DNA of 64,000 nucleotides from Desulfosarcina alkanivorans. Lineage in GTDB: Bacteria; Desulfobacterota; Desulfobacteria; Desulfobacterales; Desulfosarcinaceae. Made by a program: the position numbers and the translations under genes. The stretch covers positions 1,612,001-1,676,000 of the forward strand of contig NZ_AP021874.1 in assembly GCF_009688945.1 (NCBI RefSeq). The letters run 5' to 3'. Below, piece after piece: positions 44,302 to 53,037 of the stretch; the first letter of the stretch is position 1; every line of letters starts with the position of its first letter. Under the pieces are notes generated by a model that was given only the letters and a program-made list of their open reading frames with translations, was not told where the DNA came from and ran no database searches.

Positions 44302-46377
44302 CTACTGCATTTCCACGACCGGTTCGGCCTCCGGGGTTCGCTGGACCTGGACGAATCGCCCCCGCTTGATCCGGAGCATCTGCAGGGTCTTATCGGCCTC
44401 TCCGTTGGGTGCGAACCTGGTACGACCGGACACCCCTTCGTAATCCGAAAGACGAAGAAGGGCCTCTTTCAGCGCCCGCCTTGAGTCGGTGGCCGTCTGC
44501 CGCATGGTCTGAAACACCATCATGGCGCTATCGTAGGCCATCGCCTCGATGATTCCCGGCCCTCGGCCAAAGGCGCTCCGAAAGGCCGCTACAAAATTCT
44601 TGACCCGCGGGGCCTGGCTTTCGGCAAAAAAACCGTCGACGATCAGTGTGCCTTTCATGTAATCGCCGGACATATCCAAAAGCGTTCGGGAATTCCATAA
44701 GTTGGTACCAAGCAGAAAAACATCACGGATATCGTAATAGGCCAGCTGCGGAATGACCAGCCCGGCTTTCTTCGGCGCATCGGGAATGAAAACGGCGTCG
44801 AAATCCAGGATGGGATGCCATTGGTCATCCCTGTCCGGAGATCGCCGTCCAAGCCCGTCAATGACGTCACGCGCCAAAGGAATACCGCTGATCCGCTCGA
44901 CGGGGTCATCGATCAGCCCGGGGGCAAAGGGTTCCAGCCCGGCCATGAGGCTCAGCAGCGGCGGGCGAAGCCTTGGAACACCGTCCTCGGCCAGATCACC
45001 GGGTACGTCGTAGAAGATGCCAGCCAGTTTTTTTATGGGTTTGGCAAAATCGGTCCCGGCGGGATCATACGCCTCGACACCGTTCACCACGCCCCCGTGT
45101 TCGATCACCTGATCCCAAAACAGGTTCATGTATCGCCGGCCGTAGTTTTCCTCGGGGTAAAGGATGGCGAACCGCCTGGCCCCCAGTTCTTCCACGGCAA
45201 AGGACACCAGGGCGCGAACCTGCAGGTCCGGGGTGATAAAATGCCTCAGCACATATGTGCCGATATCCGGTATGCCCTCCCGCTGGGTAAAAACGAGGAT
45301 CGGAATCCCCCTGGCCTGCGCACTGGCGGCGGCTGTTTCGGATGCGGACATAGGCCCGAGGATAGCGCCGACCTTCTGCTCATCAAGCTGGTCCACCGCC
45401 TTGACGGATGCACCGGGATCGGACCGGGAATCCTCTATAACCAGTTTGAAAGGAATGCCGTTACCCGCTTCACCCGACTGGCTCAATGCCAGTTCGATGC
45501 CGTTCAGCGCCCGCTGCCCGTATATGGCGTAAGCGCCGGAAAGGGGCAGCACGCAACCGACCGTAAAAGGGGTAAAGCGCGCGCGTTCCGTCAGGGAATG
45601 GATCATGTCAGAAGCATCCTGATAGTCGGGGTGGTCGGGAAATCGCGCCACAAAGGCCGTCAGGACATCCATTGCATCATCGTAGTTTTCATCCAGGATG
45701 AACGCCATGCTGAGCCGGTATAGCAAAAACCCCATGGTGCGCCGATCCGTCACCCCGGCAATCATCAGTTGGATATCGTCGGCGCTGAGTTGTTCCGCCG
45801 TTTTTTTAAATCGGGTCCAAACCCTGTCCGCGTCCTCACCGGAAACAGCGTTCAACGCGTGGTAATATGAGCGGGCCGCATCGAGGTGAGCACCCAGCGC
45901 CGAATAGGCATCCGCAACAATGAAAAGAAGCGGTGTCCGCTGGAGGGGAGAATCGGTGGCTCCGACAAAAGCCGTCCCGGTCCTGACCACCGCCTGGAAA
46001 CGGCCACCGTCGTACAGGACTTGCAGAATTTCCAGCCGGGCATCGGAAACCAGAGCACTGTCGGGAAATTCTTGTCCCAGACGGGCGAAGACGGCCAGGG
46101 CGTCGTCGTCACGGCCGGTAAGCCTGAATATCTTTCCTATTTTCAACAAGGCCGCATCCACAAAAGGGCCGTCGTAGGCCTCGTTCAACAGCGTGTTGTA
46201 TCCTTCCAGCGCTTCGGCGTAGAGGCCGTTTTCGAAGGCGCGCTCGGCATTCTGGAAAGCCGTATAGCCGGGCATTTCAGGAGCCGGTCCGGGAATGGAC
46301 ACCGGCAATGGTTTGGGCGCGCACCCCGCGAAAACCACGATAAAAAGCAGAATCATCGTCCGAATGATCGAAGACAT
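44302..46377 (-). CDS. Large periplasmic lipoprotein: TPR region plus LpoA-like/Leu-Ile-Val-type binding domain
   Basis: The 691-residue protein starts with a lipobox VFAGC (cysteine 19). Helical TPR-like repeats follow (about 45-270: FENGLYAEALEGYNTLLNEA, ILQVLYDGGRFQAVV). A type I periplasmic-binding-protein domain covers about 285-690 (VGCVLPLSGAYAIYGQRALN, VGAILGPMSASETAAASAQA). This is the architecture of LpoA, the outer-membrane activator of penicillin-binding protein 1A; without a PBP nearby the partner is inferred. An upstream in-frame ATG at 46410 would lengthen the signal region. It lies just before waaA. Confidence 0.88.
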   Translation of the reverse strand: MSSIIRTMILLFIVVFAGCAPKPLPVSIPGPAPEMPGYTAFQNAERAFENGLYAEALEGYNTLLNEAYDGPFVDAALLKIGKIFRLTGRDDDALAVFARLGQEFPDSALVSDARLEILQVLYDGGRFQAVVRTGTAFVGATDSPLQRTPLLFIVADAYSALGAHLDAARSYYHALNAVSGEDADRVWTRFKKTAEQLSADDIQLMIAGVTDRRTMGFLLYRLSMAFILDENYDDAMDVLTAFVARFPDHPDYQDASDMIHSLTERARFTPFTVGCVLPLSGAYAIYGQRALNGIELALSQSGEAGNGIPFKLVIEDSRSDPGASVKAVDQLDEQKVGAILGPMSASETAAASAQARGIPILVFTQREGIPDIGTYVLRHFITPDLQVRALVSFAVEELGARRFAILYPEENYGRRYMNLFWDQVIEHGGVVNGVEAYDPAGTDFAKPIKKLAGIFYDVPGDLAEDGVPRLRPPLLSLMAGLEPFAPGLIDDPVERISGIPLARDVIDGLGRRSPDRDDQWHPILDFDAVFIPDAPKKAGLVIPQLAYYDIRDVFLLGTNLWNSRTLLDMSGDYMKGTLIVDGFFAESQAPRVKNFVAAFRSAFGRGPGIIEAMAYDSAMMVFQTMRQTATDSRRALKEALLRLSDYEGVSGRTRFAPNGEADKTLQMLRIKRGRFVQVQRTPEAEPVVEMQ

Positions 46378-46649
46378 TGGCCTATTCTTTCTGTAAGGTT
46401 CCCTGCTCATGGGATCCGTGATTATCCTGAACCGTGTAAACATGTGGCCGCAAAGCGACATCGCTCAATCTACACAAGCTGATTCCATTGTCAAACGATT
46501 GTTCGTTCCGCCAACGTGTTGCGCAGGATGGCGGATTGGCCGTGGTCGGTGCTTGACATCTCACGGGATAGGACATTATAGTTGGGCATTCAAAGGGTTA
46601 TCAATACAGACAGGCATTCCGATTTTATCCCATAAGAAGGGCCTTTTTC

Positions 46650-47183
46650 ATGAAAAAAGCTGAGCTGGCATTTTTTTTGATTATTTCCTGTGCGCTGGTT
46701 CTACCGGCGTGCGCCGAAATTTATAAGTATGTCGACGAAAACGGACAGAAACGCTGGACAGATGATCTGAGCCAGGTCCCGAAAGAACAACGGCCTTCCG
46801 CCCAGCGTTTCGAAAGCGTGGAAGAAACACCCCCGGAACCGGACACCGCACCGGCCGAAGAGACCCGACCGGAAGCGTCGCTTGCCATCGGGGCCGTGAC
46901 GGCGGATACCCCCGCACCAGCGGATGCCTTAAGCCGGGAAGCCCTGGAAAAGGAGAAGGCGGATTTAGACGCCCGTTACCAGCAGTTGATGGAAGAAAGA
47001 AAAGAACTTGAACAGATAAAAACAGAGGCCGACAGTTTTGAAGCGCGGGCGCTCCTGAACGAAAAGATATCCGCATACAACGACAAAACGAAACAATACG
47101 AAACGCAATTGAACCGTTTCAATGAAAAAATAAAAGCGTACAACCAAGAGATTATATCAAAAACGCCACCTCAAACCGATTGA
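46650..47183 (+). CDS. DUF4124 domain protein with coiled-coil C-terminus
   Basis: The 177-residue protein has a signal peptide (MKKAELAFFLIISCALVLPA, cleaved near CAE), then a DUF4124 segment AEIYKYVDENGQKRWTDDLS. A proline/glutamate-rich linker follows, and a long coiled coil (about 95-165: KEKADLDARYQQLMEERKEL, LNRFNEKIKAYNQEI). It is probably periplasmic; the function is unknown. AGAAGGG precedes the ATG. It is divergent from the LpoA-like gene. Confidence 0.82.
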   Translation: MKKAELAFFLIISCALVLPACAEIYKYVDENGQKRWTDDLSQVPKEQRPSAQRFESVEETPPEPDTAPAEETRPEASLAIGAVTADTPAPADALSREALEKEKADLDARYQQLMEERKELEQIKTEADSFEARALLNEKISAYNDKTKQYETQLNRFNEKIKAYNQEIISKTPPQTD

Positions 47184-47358
47184 TTACAACAATCTGCCAT
47201 CGGCTTGCCGCTGCGTTGCCGACTGGGAAGCGATCCCCGGTGCTGGACATCGTTCTCTTTTTCAGTTGATCATCCGAATGCGGATCGTATTCTCACGTCA
47301 AACATTTCCATCCATCACAATCATCTTACCATGAGAAAATCATTCAAGGAGGGAATCC

Positions 47359-48642
47359 ATGGCAACATCATCCACTGACTTATCCAAAGCGATTTCAGTC
47401 GGCCGTCCGCCCAATATCCAGACATTGTTTCCCCATTCAAAAGCGCTTCTGGTCAGCGGCAAAATCATTGACCTGGCCATGATCAAGAAAAAGAAGGCCA
47501 TCTGCATCGCCGCCAACGGCAGAAATGCATTTGTCATTCGCGGTGCACTGAAAGCCGCCCAGCGGGCAAATTCGGCGCTGATCGTTGAGATTGCCCGTTC
47601 CGAGGGGGGCGCCAGCGCCTATTGTGCGGTGAATTACTGGAATATTGCGCGTATTGTGGATGCGGCATGCAATGAACTGGGCATTACCATTCCCGTGGCG
47701 CTGCATGCGGATCACTATGGCATTAAAAGCAGAGACGATATCCCGGCGGCCAAAACGGAAATTCCCACCATGTTTGAAGCGGGCATCACCTCCATTGCCA
47801 TCGACGCATCCCATCTTCCGGATGACCAGAACCTGTTGACCAACCTTGAATTGAAGCCCTTTATCCCCGAATGGTCGGGCCTGGAAACTGAAATTGGTGA
47901 AATCAAGGGTAAATTGGGATTGTCCACCAAGGATGAGGCCCTTTTCCTGATCCAGGGACTCAATGCGCATGACATTTTCCCCAACTGGATTGCCCTGAAC
48001 AACGGTACCGTTCACGGCCTCGAAGCCAGCGGCCAGGGCATCCAGGTGGACCTGACCCAAAAGATCCACCAGGCTCTGGCACCGTACCATGTGTCGGGTG
48101 CACAGCATGGCACCTCCGGCAACAGTTCGCAGCGCCTTCGGGAAATCGCCAACCGCACCAATACCACCAAGGCCAACGTCGCCACCGCCCTGCAAATGAT
48201 CTCGTGGGGACTCGAAGTCAATGATGACGGCAATGCCGCTTTGGACGACCAGGGCAATTTCATCAAAGCCGGCGACCAGGGCGTCACGGACGCCATGTGG
48301 GCAGAAATGGTTGCCTATGCGGACGAGAAAGGGTGGAAGGGCGGCAACTACAAAAAACTGAACCTGCCCTTCGAAAACAAGCTCCTGGGACTTCCGCGGG
48401 AAATCCGGGAAAGAATGGAACGTCGGGTGGAATCCTTCGTTTACAACATGCTGGTCAATGTATTCAATGCCCAGGATACCGCCGACCTGGCCATCGAGAC
48501 CATTCTGGAAACCAGTAGCTTTGATCCGGGGCCCAAAGCCCGGCGGATTGAAGACCCGTCGGCATGGACATCGGAACAGATCGTCCAGCGGGCTAAATCC
48601 ATTGAAGGAAACGATGGGCCTGAGGGGGATTTTGACGACTGA
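47359..48642 (+). CDS. Class II fructose-bisphosphate aldolase
   Basis: The 427-residue zinc-dependent aldolase splits or forms fructose-1,6-bisphosphate. The zinc ligand region is VALHADHYGIKS (residues about 113-124), with a downstream GLEASGQGIQVDLT loop and HGTSGNSSQRLREIANRTN for the second metal/phosphate site. It is longer than E. coli FbaA (359), as in one subgroup of class II enzymes. AAGGAGGG precedes the ATG. With the phosphofructokinase at 41.6 kb it supports a glycolytic/gluconeogenic route. Confidence 0.93.
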   Translation: MATSSTDLSKAISVGRPPNIQTLFPHSKALLVSGKIIDLAMIKKKKAICIAANGRNAFVIRGALKAAQRANSALIVEIARSEGGASAYCAVNYWNIARIVDAACNELGITIPVALHADHYGIKSRDDIPAAKTEIPTMFEAGITSIAIDASHLPDDQNLLTNLELKPFIPEWSGLETEIGEIKGKLGLSTKDEALFLIQGLNAHDIFPNWIALNNGTVHGLEASGQGIQVDLTQKIHQALAPYHVSGAQHGTSGNSSQRLREIANRTNTTKANVATALQMISWGLEVNDDGNAALDDQGNFIKAGDQGVTDAMWAEMVAYADEKGWKGGNYKKLNLPFENKLLGLPREIRERMERRVESFVYNMLVNVFNAQDTADLAIETILETSSFDPGPKARRIEDPSAWTSEQIVQRAKSIEGNDGPEGDFDD

Positions 48643-48763
48643 TCCGACGTTACGCCATCCGACGAGCGGTTTGCCCGGCCCCCATCGGCAGGCGGCCCAT
48701 TAGGACATGGGCCGGATGGCAGCGATGGTTCGCCTGCAGAGAACGCCCAGGAAAAAGTAAGCA

Positions 48764-49297
48764 ATGGTTTCCATGGAAAAACGAACCCGGCAATATTGCC
48801 ATTTCTGCGCCTCCCCCCTTGAAAACAGGCACGTCCAGGGGAGGAGGCGCCTGTATTGTCCCGGTTGCCGAACGCCCATCTATGAAAATCCGGTGCCGGC
48901 TGCCTGCGTGGTGCTCATCGATGGCCACGATCAAATCCTGCTCGTGAAACGCCGCGTCCCGCCGAAACAGGGAATGTGGTGCCTGCCCGGCGGGTTTGTG
49001 GAGTGCGGTGAGACGCCGGAGCAGGCAGCCCTTCGTGAACTCCGGGAGGAAACCGGCCTGACCGGTCGGGTAAACACCCTTATCGGTGCCACAACCAGTC
49101 CCGGCACCCTCTATGATTCCATTTTGCTGATCGGATACCTGGTCTCCCGCTACCGGGGCACGGCCAGGGCCGGCGACGATGCCGCCGAGGTTGATTTTTT
49201 TGACACTGGCGACTTACCGCCTATCGCCTTTGAAAGCCACCTGTCATTCATTCGCCTTTATTTTTCGACACTGGCAACAGAATCCACCCCCATCTGA
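48764..49297 (+). CDS. NUDIX hydrolase with N-terminal zinc ribbon
   Basis: The 177-residue protein has a four-cysteine ribbon (YCHFCASPL and YCPGCRTPIY). A complete Nudix box follows: GGFVECGETPEQAALRELRE then ETGL. Its layout is that of NudC-like NADH pyrophosphatases, but it lacks the long N-terminal domain of NudC. It hydrolyses a nucleoside diphosphate linked to another group; the substrate is not known. AGGAAAAAG precedes the ATG at 48764; a second ATG lies three codons later. Confidence 0.9.
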   Translation: MVSMEKRTRQYCHFCASPLENRHVQGRRRLYCPGCRTPIYENPVPAACVVLIDGHDQILLVKRRVPPKQGMWCLPGGFVECGETPEQAALRELREETGLTGRVNTLIGATTSPGTLYDSILLIGYLVSRYRGTARAGDDAAEVDFFDTGDLPPIAFESHLSFIRLYFSTLATESTPI

Positions 49298-49406
49298 CCC
49301 CCTCCCCACGCTCCATCACAGCCAACGGACAATTAGGGTTAAAAAAATCATCTTTTTTTCTAAAGAATGGTTGCGGCATGCCGATATGGTTATCGGAGGG
49401 ACCCAA

Positions 49407-49829
49407 ATGCAGATTCAAAGCTATCAGATTCATAACGTCTTGAAGGTCTATCGAAGGCAATTAAGCCAGGGCAAATCAAATCACCCCCAGCAGATGAATC
49501 CCCAAACCACCGATTCGGACGCGGTCACCCTTTCAGCGGAAGGTAAAAGCCAGTCCATAATTGAAAAAGTAGCCGATTCGGTGATCAAAAAAATCACCAC
49601 GGTCGATCCCGGTTTCGCCTTTGGCAGCGAAGCGGCCGGGCAGACGCAAGACACAGAAAAAGAGGTGCACAGGGCGCGCAGGGAAAATTCATTTTTTTTC
49701 AACACGATCGATGGGGATAATCAAAAGGAGACCCGATCCATCCCGGTTGACGACTCGCAGGTGCTAATGAATCGACTCGATGAACTGGCCAAAATTGCCG
49801 TAAACCGAAAAGCTGAAAAAACAGTTTAA
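49407..49829 (+). CDS. DVU0524 family FlgM-associated protein
   Basis: The 140-residue protein begins MQIQSYQIHNVLKVYRRQLS and has DAVTLSAEGKSQSIIEKVAD in the middle, which matches a Desulfovibrio/Desulfobacterota family usually encoded next to the anti-sigma factor flgM. The SAEGK..II.K segment resembles the helical binding portion of FlgM. It may help control flagellar sigma-28. No flgM or other flagellar gene is in this window. CGGAGGG precedes the ATG at 49407; the frame is open farther upstream, through the NUDIX gene end, but that is not supported. Confidence 0.8.
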   Translation: MQIQSYQIHNVLKVYRRQLSQGKSNHPQQMNPQTTDSDAVTLSAEGKSQSIIEKVADSVIKKITTVDPGFAFGSEAAGQTQDTEKEVHRARRENSFFFNTIDGDNQKETRSIPVDDSQVLMNRLDELAKIAVNRKAEKTV

Positions 49830-49913
49830 AGGAAAGGCTGCAAACCGGTGTCGATGAGAGGACGACATCCGGCAACGGCAAACACGTTTGTAGAAAACAA
49901 AGGGGGTATTGCC

Positions 49914-50198
49914 ATGTTAGAAACAATTGGCGAATCAGCCGTCAGAATGACGACGCGAACAGACAGCAACCTGGCCGTGGAGCACAAGGACCTCGCCCTT
50001 GAAAAGGTCGAAAAGGCCGTCAAGGAGCGCCCCGTTGAAAGTTCTCAGGAAAGTTCAAAGCCAGAAGCCGATGAGAGGGAAAAAACCGATGGCTACAACA
50101 TGGAGGACGGGAATATTTTCTTTGAGAAATACGATAAAAACGGAAATGTGATCGTCCGTTTGCCGCCGGAAAAAAAGCCCATCGATGAACTCGCTTAA
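49914..50198 (+). CDS. Small hypothetical protein paired with the FlgM-associated gene
   Basis: The 94-residue protein begins MLETIGESAVRMTTRTD. It is strongly charged in the middle (LEKVEKAVKERPVESS) and ends FFEKYDKNGNVIVRLPPEKK then PIDELA. The last part recalls the short beta hairpin of FlaG-like flagellar proteins, but the match is weak. AAGGGGG precedes the ATG. It follows the DVU0524-type gene by 84 bp and is followed by a terminator, so the two form one unit. Confidence 0.65.
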   Translation: MLETIGESAVRMTTRTDSNLAVEHKDLALEKVEKAVKERPVESSQESSKPEADEREKTDGYNMEDGNIFFEKYDKNGNVIVRLPPEKKPIDELA

Positions 50199-50218
50199 TG
50201 TGCGGCGTCCCATAAAAT

Positions 50219-50245
50219 CAAAGCCGGCGACGCAGCCGGCTTTTA
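50219..50245 (+). terminator. Rho-independent terminator
   Basis: AAAGCCGGC (50220-50228) pairs with GCCGGCTTT (50235-50243) around GACGCA, giving a 9-bp stem followed by TTAAT. It lies 20 bp after the FlgM-associated pair and also between convergent genes (mazG). Confidence 0.85.
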
Positions 50246-50295
50246 ATGTTGCAGGTTTCGTTGTTTTTGACGGAACGTGAAAACCAGTGACGCGG

Positions 50296-51111
50296 TCAGC
50301 CGAGGCGCCCCTTGGCCTCATCCCATAGACGGTGCATTTCCTGCAGGTTAAGACTGCCGATGTCCCGCCCCGATTCCACCGCTTTTTCTTCCATATAGGT
50401 GAACCGTTTTTCAAATTTTTGAATGGATCGGGTCAGCGCGGTTTCCGGATGGATGCGGGCAAAGCGCGCAACATTTACCATCGTAAACAGAACGTCACCG
50501 AATTCCATGGCCGTTTTATCGCTGCCATCCCCGGCGACCGTGTTATTGACCTCTGTTGAGAACTCCGCCCACTCTTCCATCGTTTTATCCATCACCCCGT
50601 GGATATCATCCCAGTCAAACCCGGTTTTAGCCGCCCGTTCCGACACCATCGACGCCCTGAGCAGGGCAGGCAGGCTCTGCGGGATGGAACTCAAAACCGA
50701 AGGACTTCCGGCATCGCCCTTTTCCTTCCGCTTGATTTTCTCCCAGTTTTCACTGACCTTTTCCGGGGTACGGGCAGAGACATCGCCAAAGACATGGGGG
50801 TGCCGGCGGACCATTTTTTCAATATTTTTTTCAACCACTTCAGGGAGGCCGAATTGACCGGCCTCCGCGAACAGGTGAATGACAAAAAGAAGCTGGAACA
50901 ACACATCGCCGGCCTCTTCGCAAACGGCGGCCGCATTTTTTGAAACAATAGCATCCACCAGTTCGTAAACCTCTTCGATAAGATAACGGGCCATGGTATC
51001 CGGTGTCTGTTTTTTATCCCACGGGCAGCCGTTTTCACCTCTAAGGGTTTGAATCAATTCAAAAAGACGATCGACTGGGGTCGATGGGGGTGGGGTTATC
51101 GGGTCTGCCAA
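50296..51111 (-). CDS. mazG: Nucleoside triphosphate pyrophosphohydrolase MazG
   Basis: The 271-residue protein has both MazG repeats. The first has GENGCPWDKKQTPDTMARYL and IEEVYELVDAI with EEAGDVLFQLLF (the EExxE/ExxD metal site). The second has EWAEFSTEV and MEFGDVLFTMVNVARF. It removes pyrophosphate from (d)NTPs, affecting the stringent response or cleansing the nucleotide pool. No ATG is available: the frame begins with TTG at 51111, inside the end of cvpA (16-bp overlap), so translation probably depends on cvpA. Confidence 0.93.
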   Translation of the reverse strand: MADPITPPPSTPVDRLFELIQTLRGENGCPWDKKQTPDTMARYLIEEVYELVDAIVSKNAAAVCEEAGDVLFQLLFVIHLFAEAGQFGLPEVVEKNIEKMVRRHPHVFGDVSARTPEKVSENWEKIKRKEKGDAGSPSVLSSIPQSLPALLRASMVSERAAKTGFDWDDIHGVMDKTMEEWAEFSTEVNNTVAGDGSDKTAMEFGDVLFTMVNVARFARIHPETALTRSIQKFEKRFTYMEEKAVESGRDIGSLNLQEMHRLWDEAKGRLG

Positions 51112-51620
51112 GATTTTTGAAAATCCTTTATTTTAATTATAAAATTATCTTTCATATCTTTTGAGAGGACCTTTGCCATGACCTCGGATACCGTTGACAC
51201 ATACGGGGCGAGGGTTGCGTTTTTAATCAGCGGCGCGCCCTTGGGTAAAAAGGCAGTCAGCACAATAAACAGGACACAACTGACCAGCCCGCCCTTAAGC
51301 ACTCCAAAAAGGGCACCGCACACGCGATCCACCCAGCCCAAATAGGCGATATTGAGAAGATACTTGATGACCACGGCAAGAATCCCGACAATTATCACCA
51401 CGGCCGAAAAAATCGCCATGTAGCTTACAATATTCAAATAAACCGGGTTCGAAATCCAGGGAGAAATCAATCTGGCCACATGGGGATAATAGGAATAAGC
51501 GGCATAGAACCCCCCCAACACACCGACAATTGAGGAGATTTCCCTGACCAACCCTCTGAAAATGCCACGAATCAATCCATAGGTGAGGATCGTGACAATC
51601 AGGATATCAAAAGGATTCAT
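51096..51620 (-). CDS. CvpA family membrane protein
   Basis: The 174-residue protein has four hydrophobic segments in the CvpA pattern: FDILIVTILTYGLIRGIFRG at the start, IVGVLGGFYAAYSYY, YMAIFSAVVIIVGILAVVIK and GLVSCVLFIVLTAFLP. In E. coli CvpA is needed for colicin V secretion and purF-linked envelope homeostasis. AAGGACGATT precedes the ATG. It overlaps mazG by 16 bp. Confidence 0.88.
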   Translation of the reverse strand: MNPFDILIVTILTYGLIRGIFRGLVREISSIVGVLGGFYAAYSYYPHVARLISPWISNPVYLNIVSYMAIFSAVVIIVGILAVVIKYLLNIAYLGWVDRVCGALFGVLKGGLVSCVLFIVLTAFLPKGAPLIKNATLAPYVSTVSEVMAKVLSKDMKDNFIIKIKDFQKSWQTR

Positions 51621-51972
51621 AATCGTCCTTAGGGTGAAACGACGCCATTGCCGGGAAAAGTCAGTTACCGGTATCGTGGAAGGGCTCGACGCCCTTCACA
51701 AGCATCCCCCGACATTAAAAACATTAATAAAAACAGGTTGTTCATTAAATTTTAAGTGAGCAAGGGTACCAGAGCGGTATTTCCCAGTCAAGCATTTTCA
51801 CCGGCACAGGAAAGGGGGATTTGGCGTTTGCATTCCCCCGAAAAGTCGGATATTCCAAGGCCAGCTACCCTGGATGCTGAAACGGCATGGCTGGTGGTTT
51901 GACAAATGACCGGGGTCGATTCATACTGATTGGCAATCTGAATGGCATACACGAGGGAAAACCGTACGATTC
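51621..51972. other. Divergent gap between cvpA and phoH
   Basis: This 352-bp AT-rich gap carries the promoters of the cvpA-mazG and phoH units. No gene or RNA is recognised. Confidence 0.5.
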
Positions 51973-52956
51973 ATGGACGCATGCAAGGAAAATAAGCAAA
52001 CCCGCCTGACTTTTTCCGATAATGAACTGGCCCGACAGCTGTTTGGTGAGCAGGACGGCAACCTCAAGCGTCTTGCGGACCTGCTGGGGATCGTCGTTCA
52101 TGCCCGGGGGAACACGGTACATCTCAAGGGGGAAGACGTGGTTGTGGATCTTTCCCGCAGAGTGCTGGAACAGCTTTACGGCCTGCTCAAGGAAAAATAT
52201 CCCGTTTATCCCAATGATATTGATTATGCCCTGCGCATTCTGCGCGAGAACCACACGGCAGATCTGAAAAAGATCTTTCTGGATACGGTTTTCATAACAG
52301 CCAAAAAACGCGCCATCACCCCGAGAAACCAGAGCCAGAAAGCCTATATTGAAGCCATCCGGAATTACGACATCGTCTTTGGCATCGGTCCTGCCGGGAC
52401 GGGGAAGACCTACCTTGCAATGGCCATGGCGGTATCCGCTCTCACCAAAGGGACGGTCAACCGAATCATCCTGACCCGACCCGCCGTGGAAGCCGGCGAA
52501 TCACTGGGTTTTTTGCCGGGGGACCTGACGGATAAAGTCGATCCCTATCTCAGGCCGCTTTATGATGCCCTGCATGACATGATGCGATTTGAAAAAGTCG
52601 GCGCACTGATGCAAAATGGGGTCATTGAAGTTGCGCCATTGGCTTTTATGCGGGGAAGAACCCTCAACGACGCCTTTATCATCCTGGATGAAGCCCAAAA
52701 CACAACGACTGAACAGATGAAGATGTTTCTGACCCGGATCGGATTTAATTCCAAGGCTGTCGTTACCGGAGATATCACCCAGATCGACCTGCCGACGGGC
52801 AAATCATCGGGGCTTGTCGAGGCCAAAGATATCTTAACGCCGATCACAGCCATCCAGTTCATCCACTTTACCCGGCAGGATGTGGTTCGCCATCGATTGG
52901 TCCAGGACATTATCAATGCCTACGAAATGCTCGAAGCCAGTCGCGGCAACGCTTAA
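51973..52956 (+). CDS. PhoH family ATPase/RNA-associated protein
   Basis: The 327-residue PhoH-like protein (YbeZ type) has a small N-terminal domain resembling a KH/RNA-binding module, then Walker A GIGPAGTGKTYLAMAMAV, Walker B FIILDEAQNTTTEQMKMFLT and the sensor region VVTGDITQIDLPTGK. Together with YbeY downstream, it is linked to rRNA maturation and ribosome quality control. No strong ribosome site is visible, only GAGGG far upstream. It heads the phoH-pgpH-ybeY series, as in many bacteria. Confidence 0.93.
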   Translation: MDACKENKQTRLTFSDNELARQLFGEQDGNLKRLADLLGIVVHARGNTVHLKGEDVVVDLSRRVLEQLYGLLKEKYPVYPNDIDYALRILRENHTADLKKIFLDTVFITAKKRAITPRNQSQKAYIEAIRNYDIVFGIGPAGTGKTYLAMAMAVSALTKGTVNRIILTRPAVEAGESLGFLPGDLTDKVDPYLRPLYDALHDMMRFEKVGALMQNGVIEVAPLAFMRGRTLNDAFIILDEAQNTTTEQMKMFLTRIGFNSKAVVTGDITQIDLPTGKSSGLVEAKDILTPITAIQFIHFTRQDVVRHRLVQDIINAYEMLEASRGNA

Positions 52957-53037
52957 TCGCGCCCGGAAACGATCCTGCCGAAGCAGTGACAGGCGGGGCG
53001 GCCGAAGGGTCTGCCGGCACCGCCAAGTGGTCAGCCT

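Noticed and set aside
43088-44443. 451-codon open frame on the + strand
   Set aside because: It is antisense to waaA and the LpoA-like gene, without any recognisable motif; the minus-strand genes are unambiguous.
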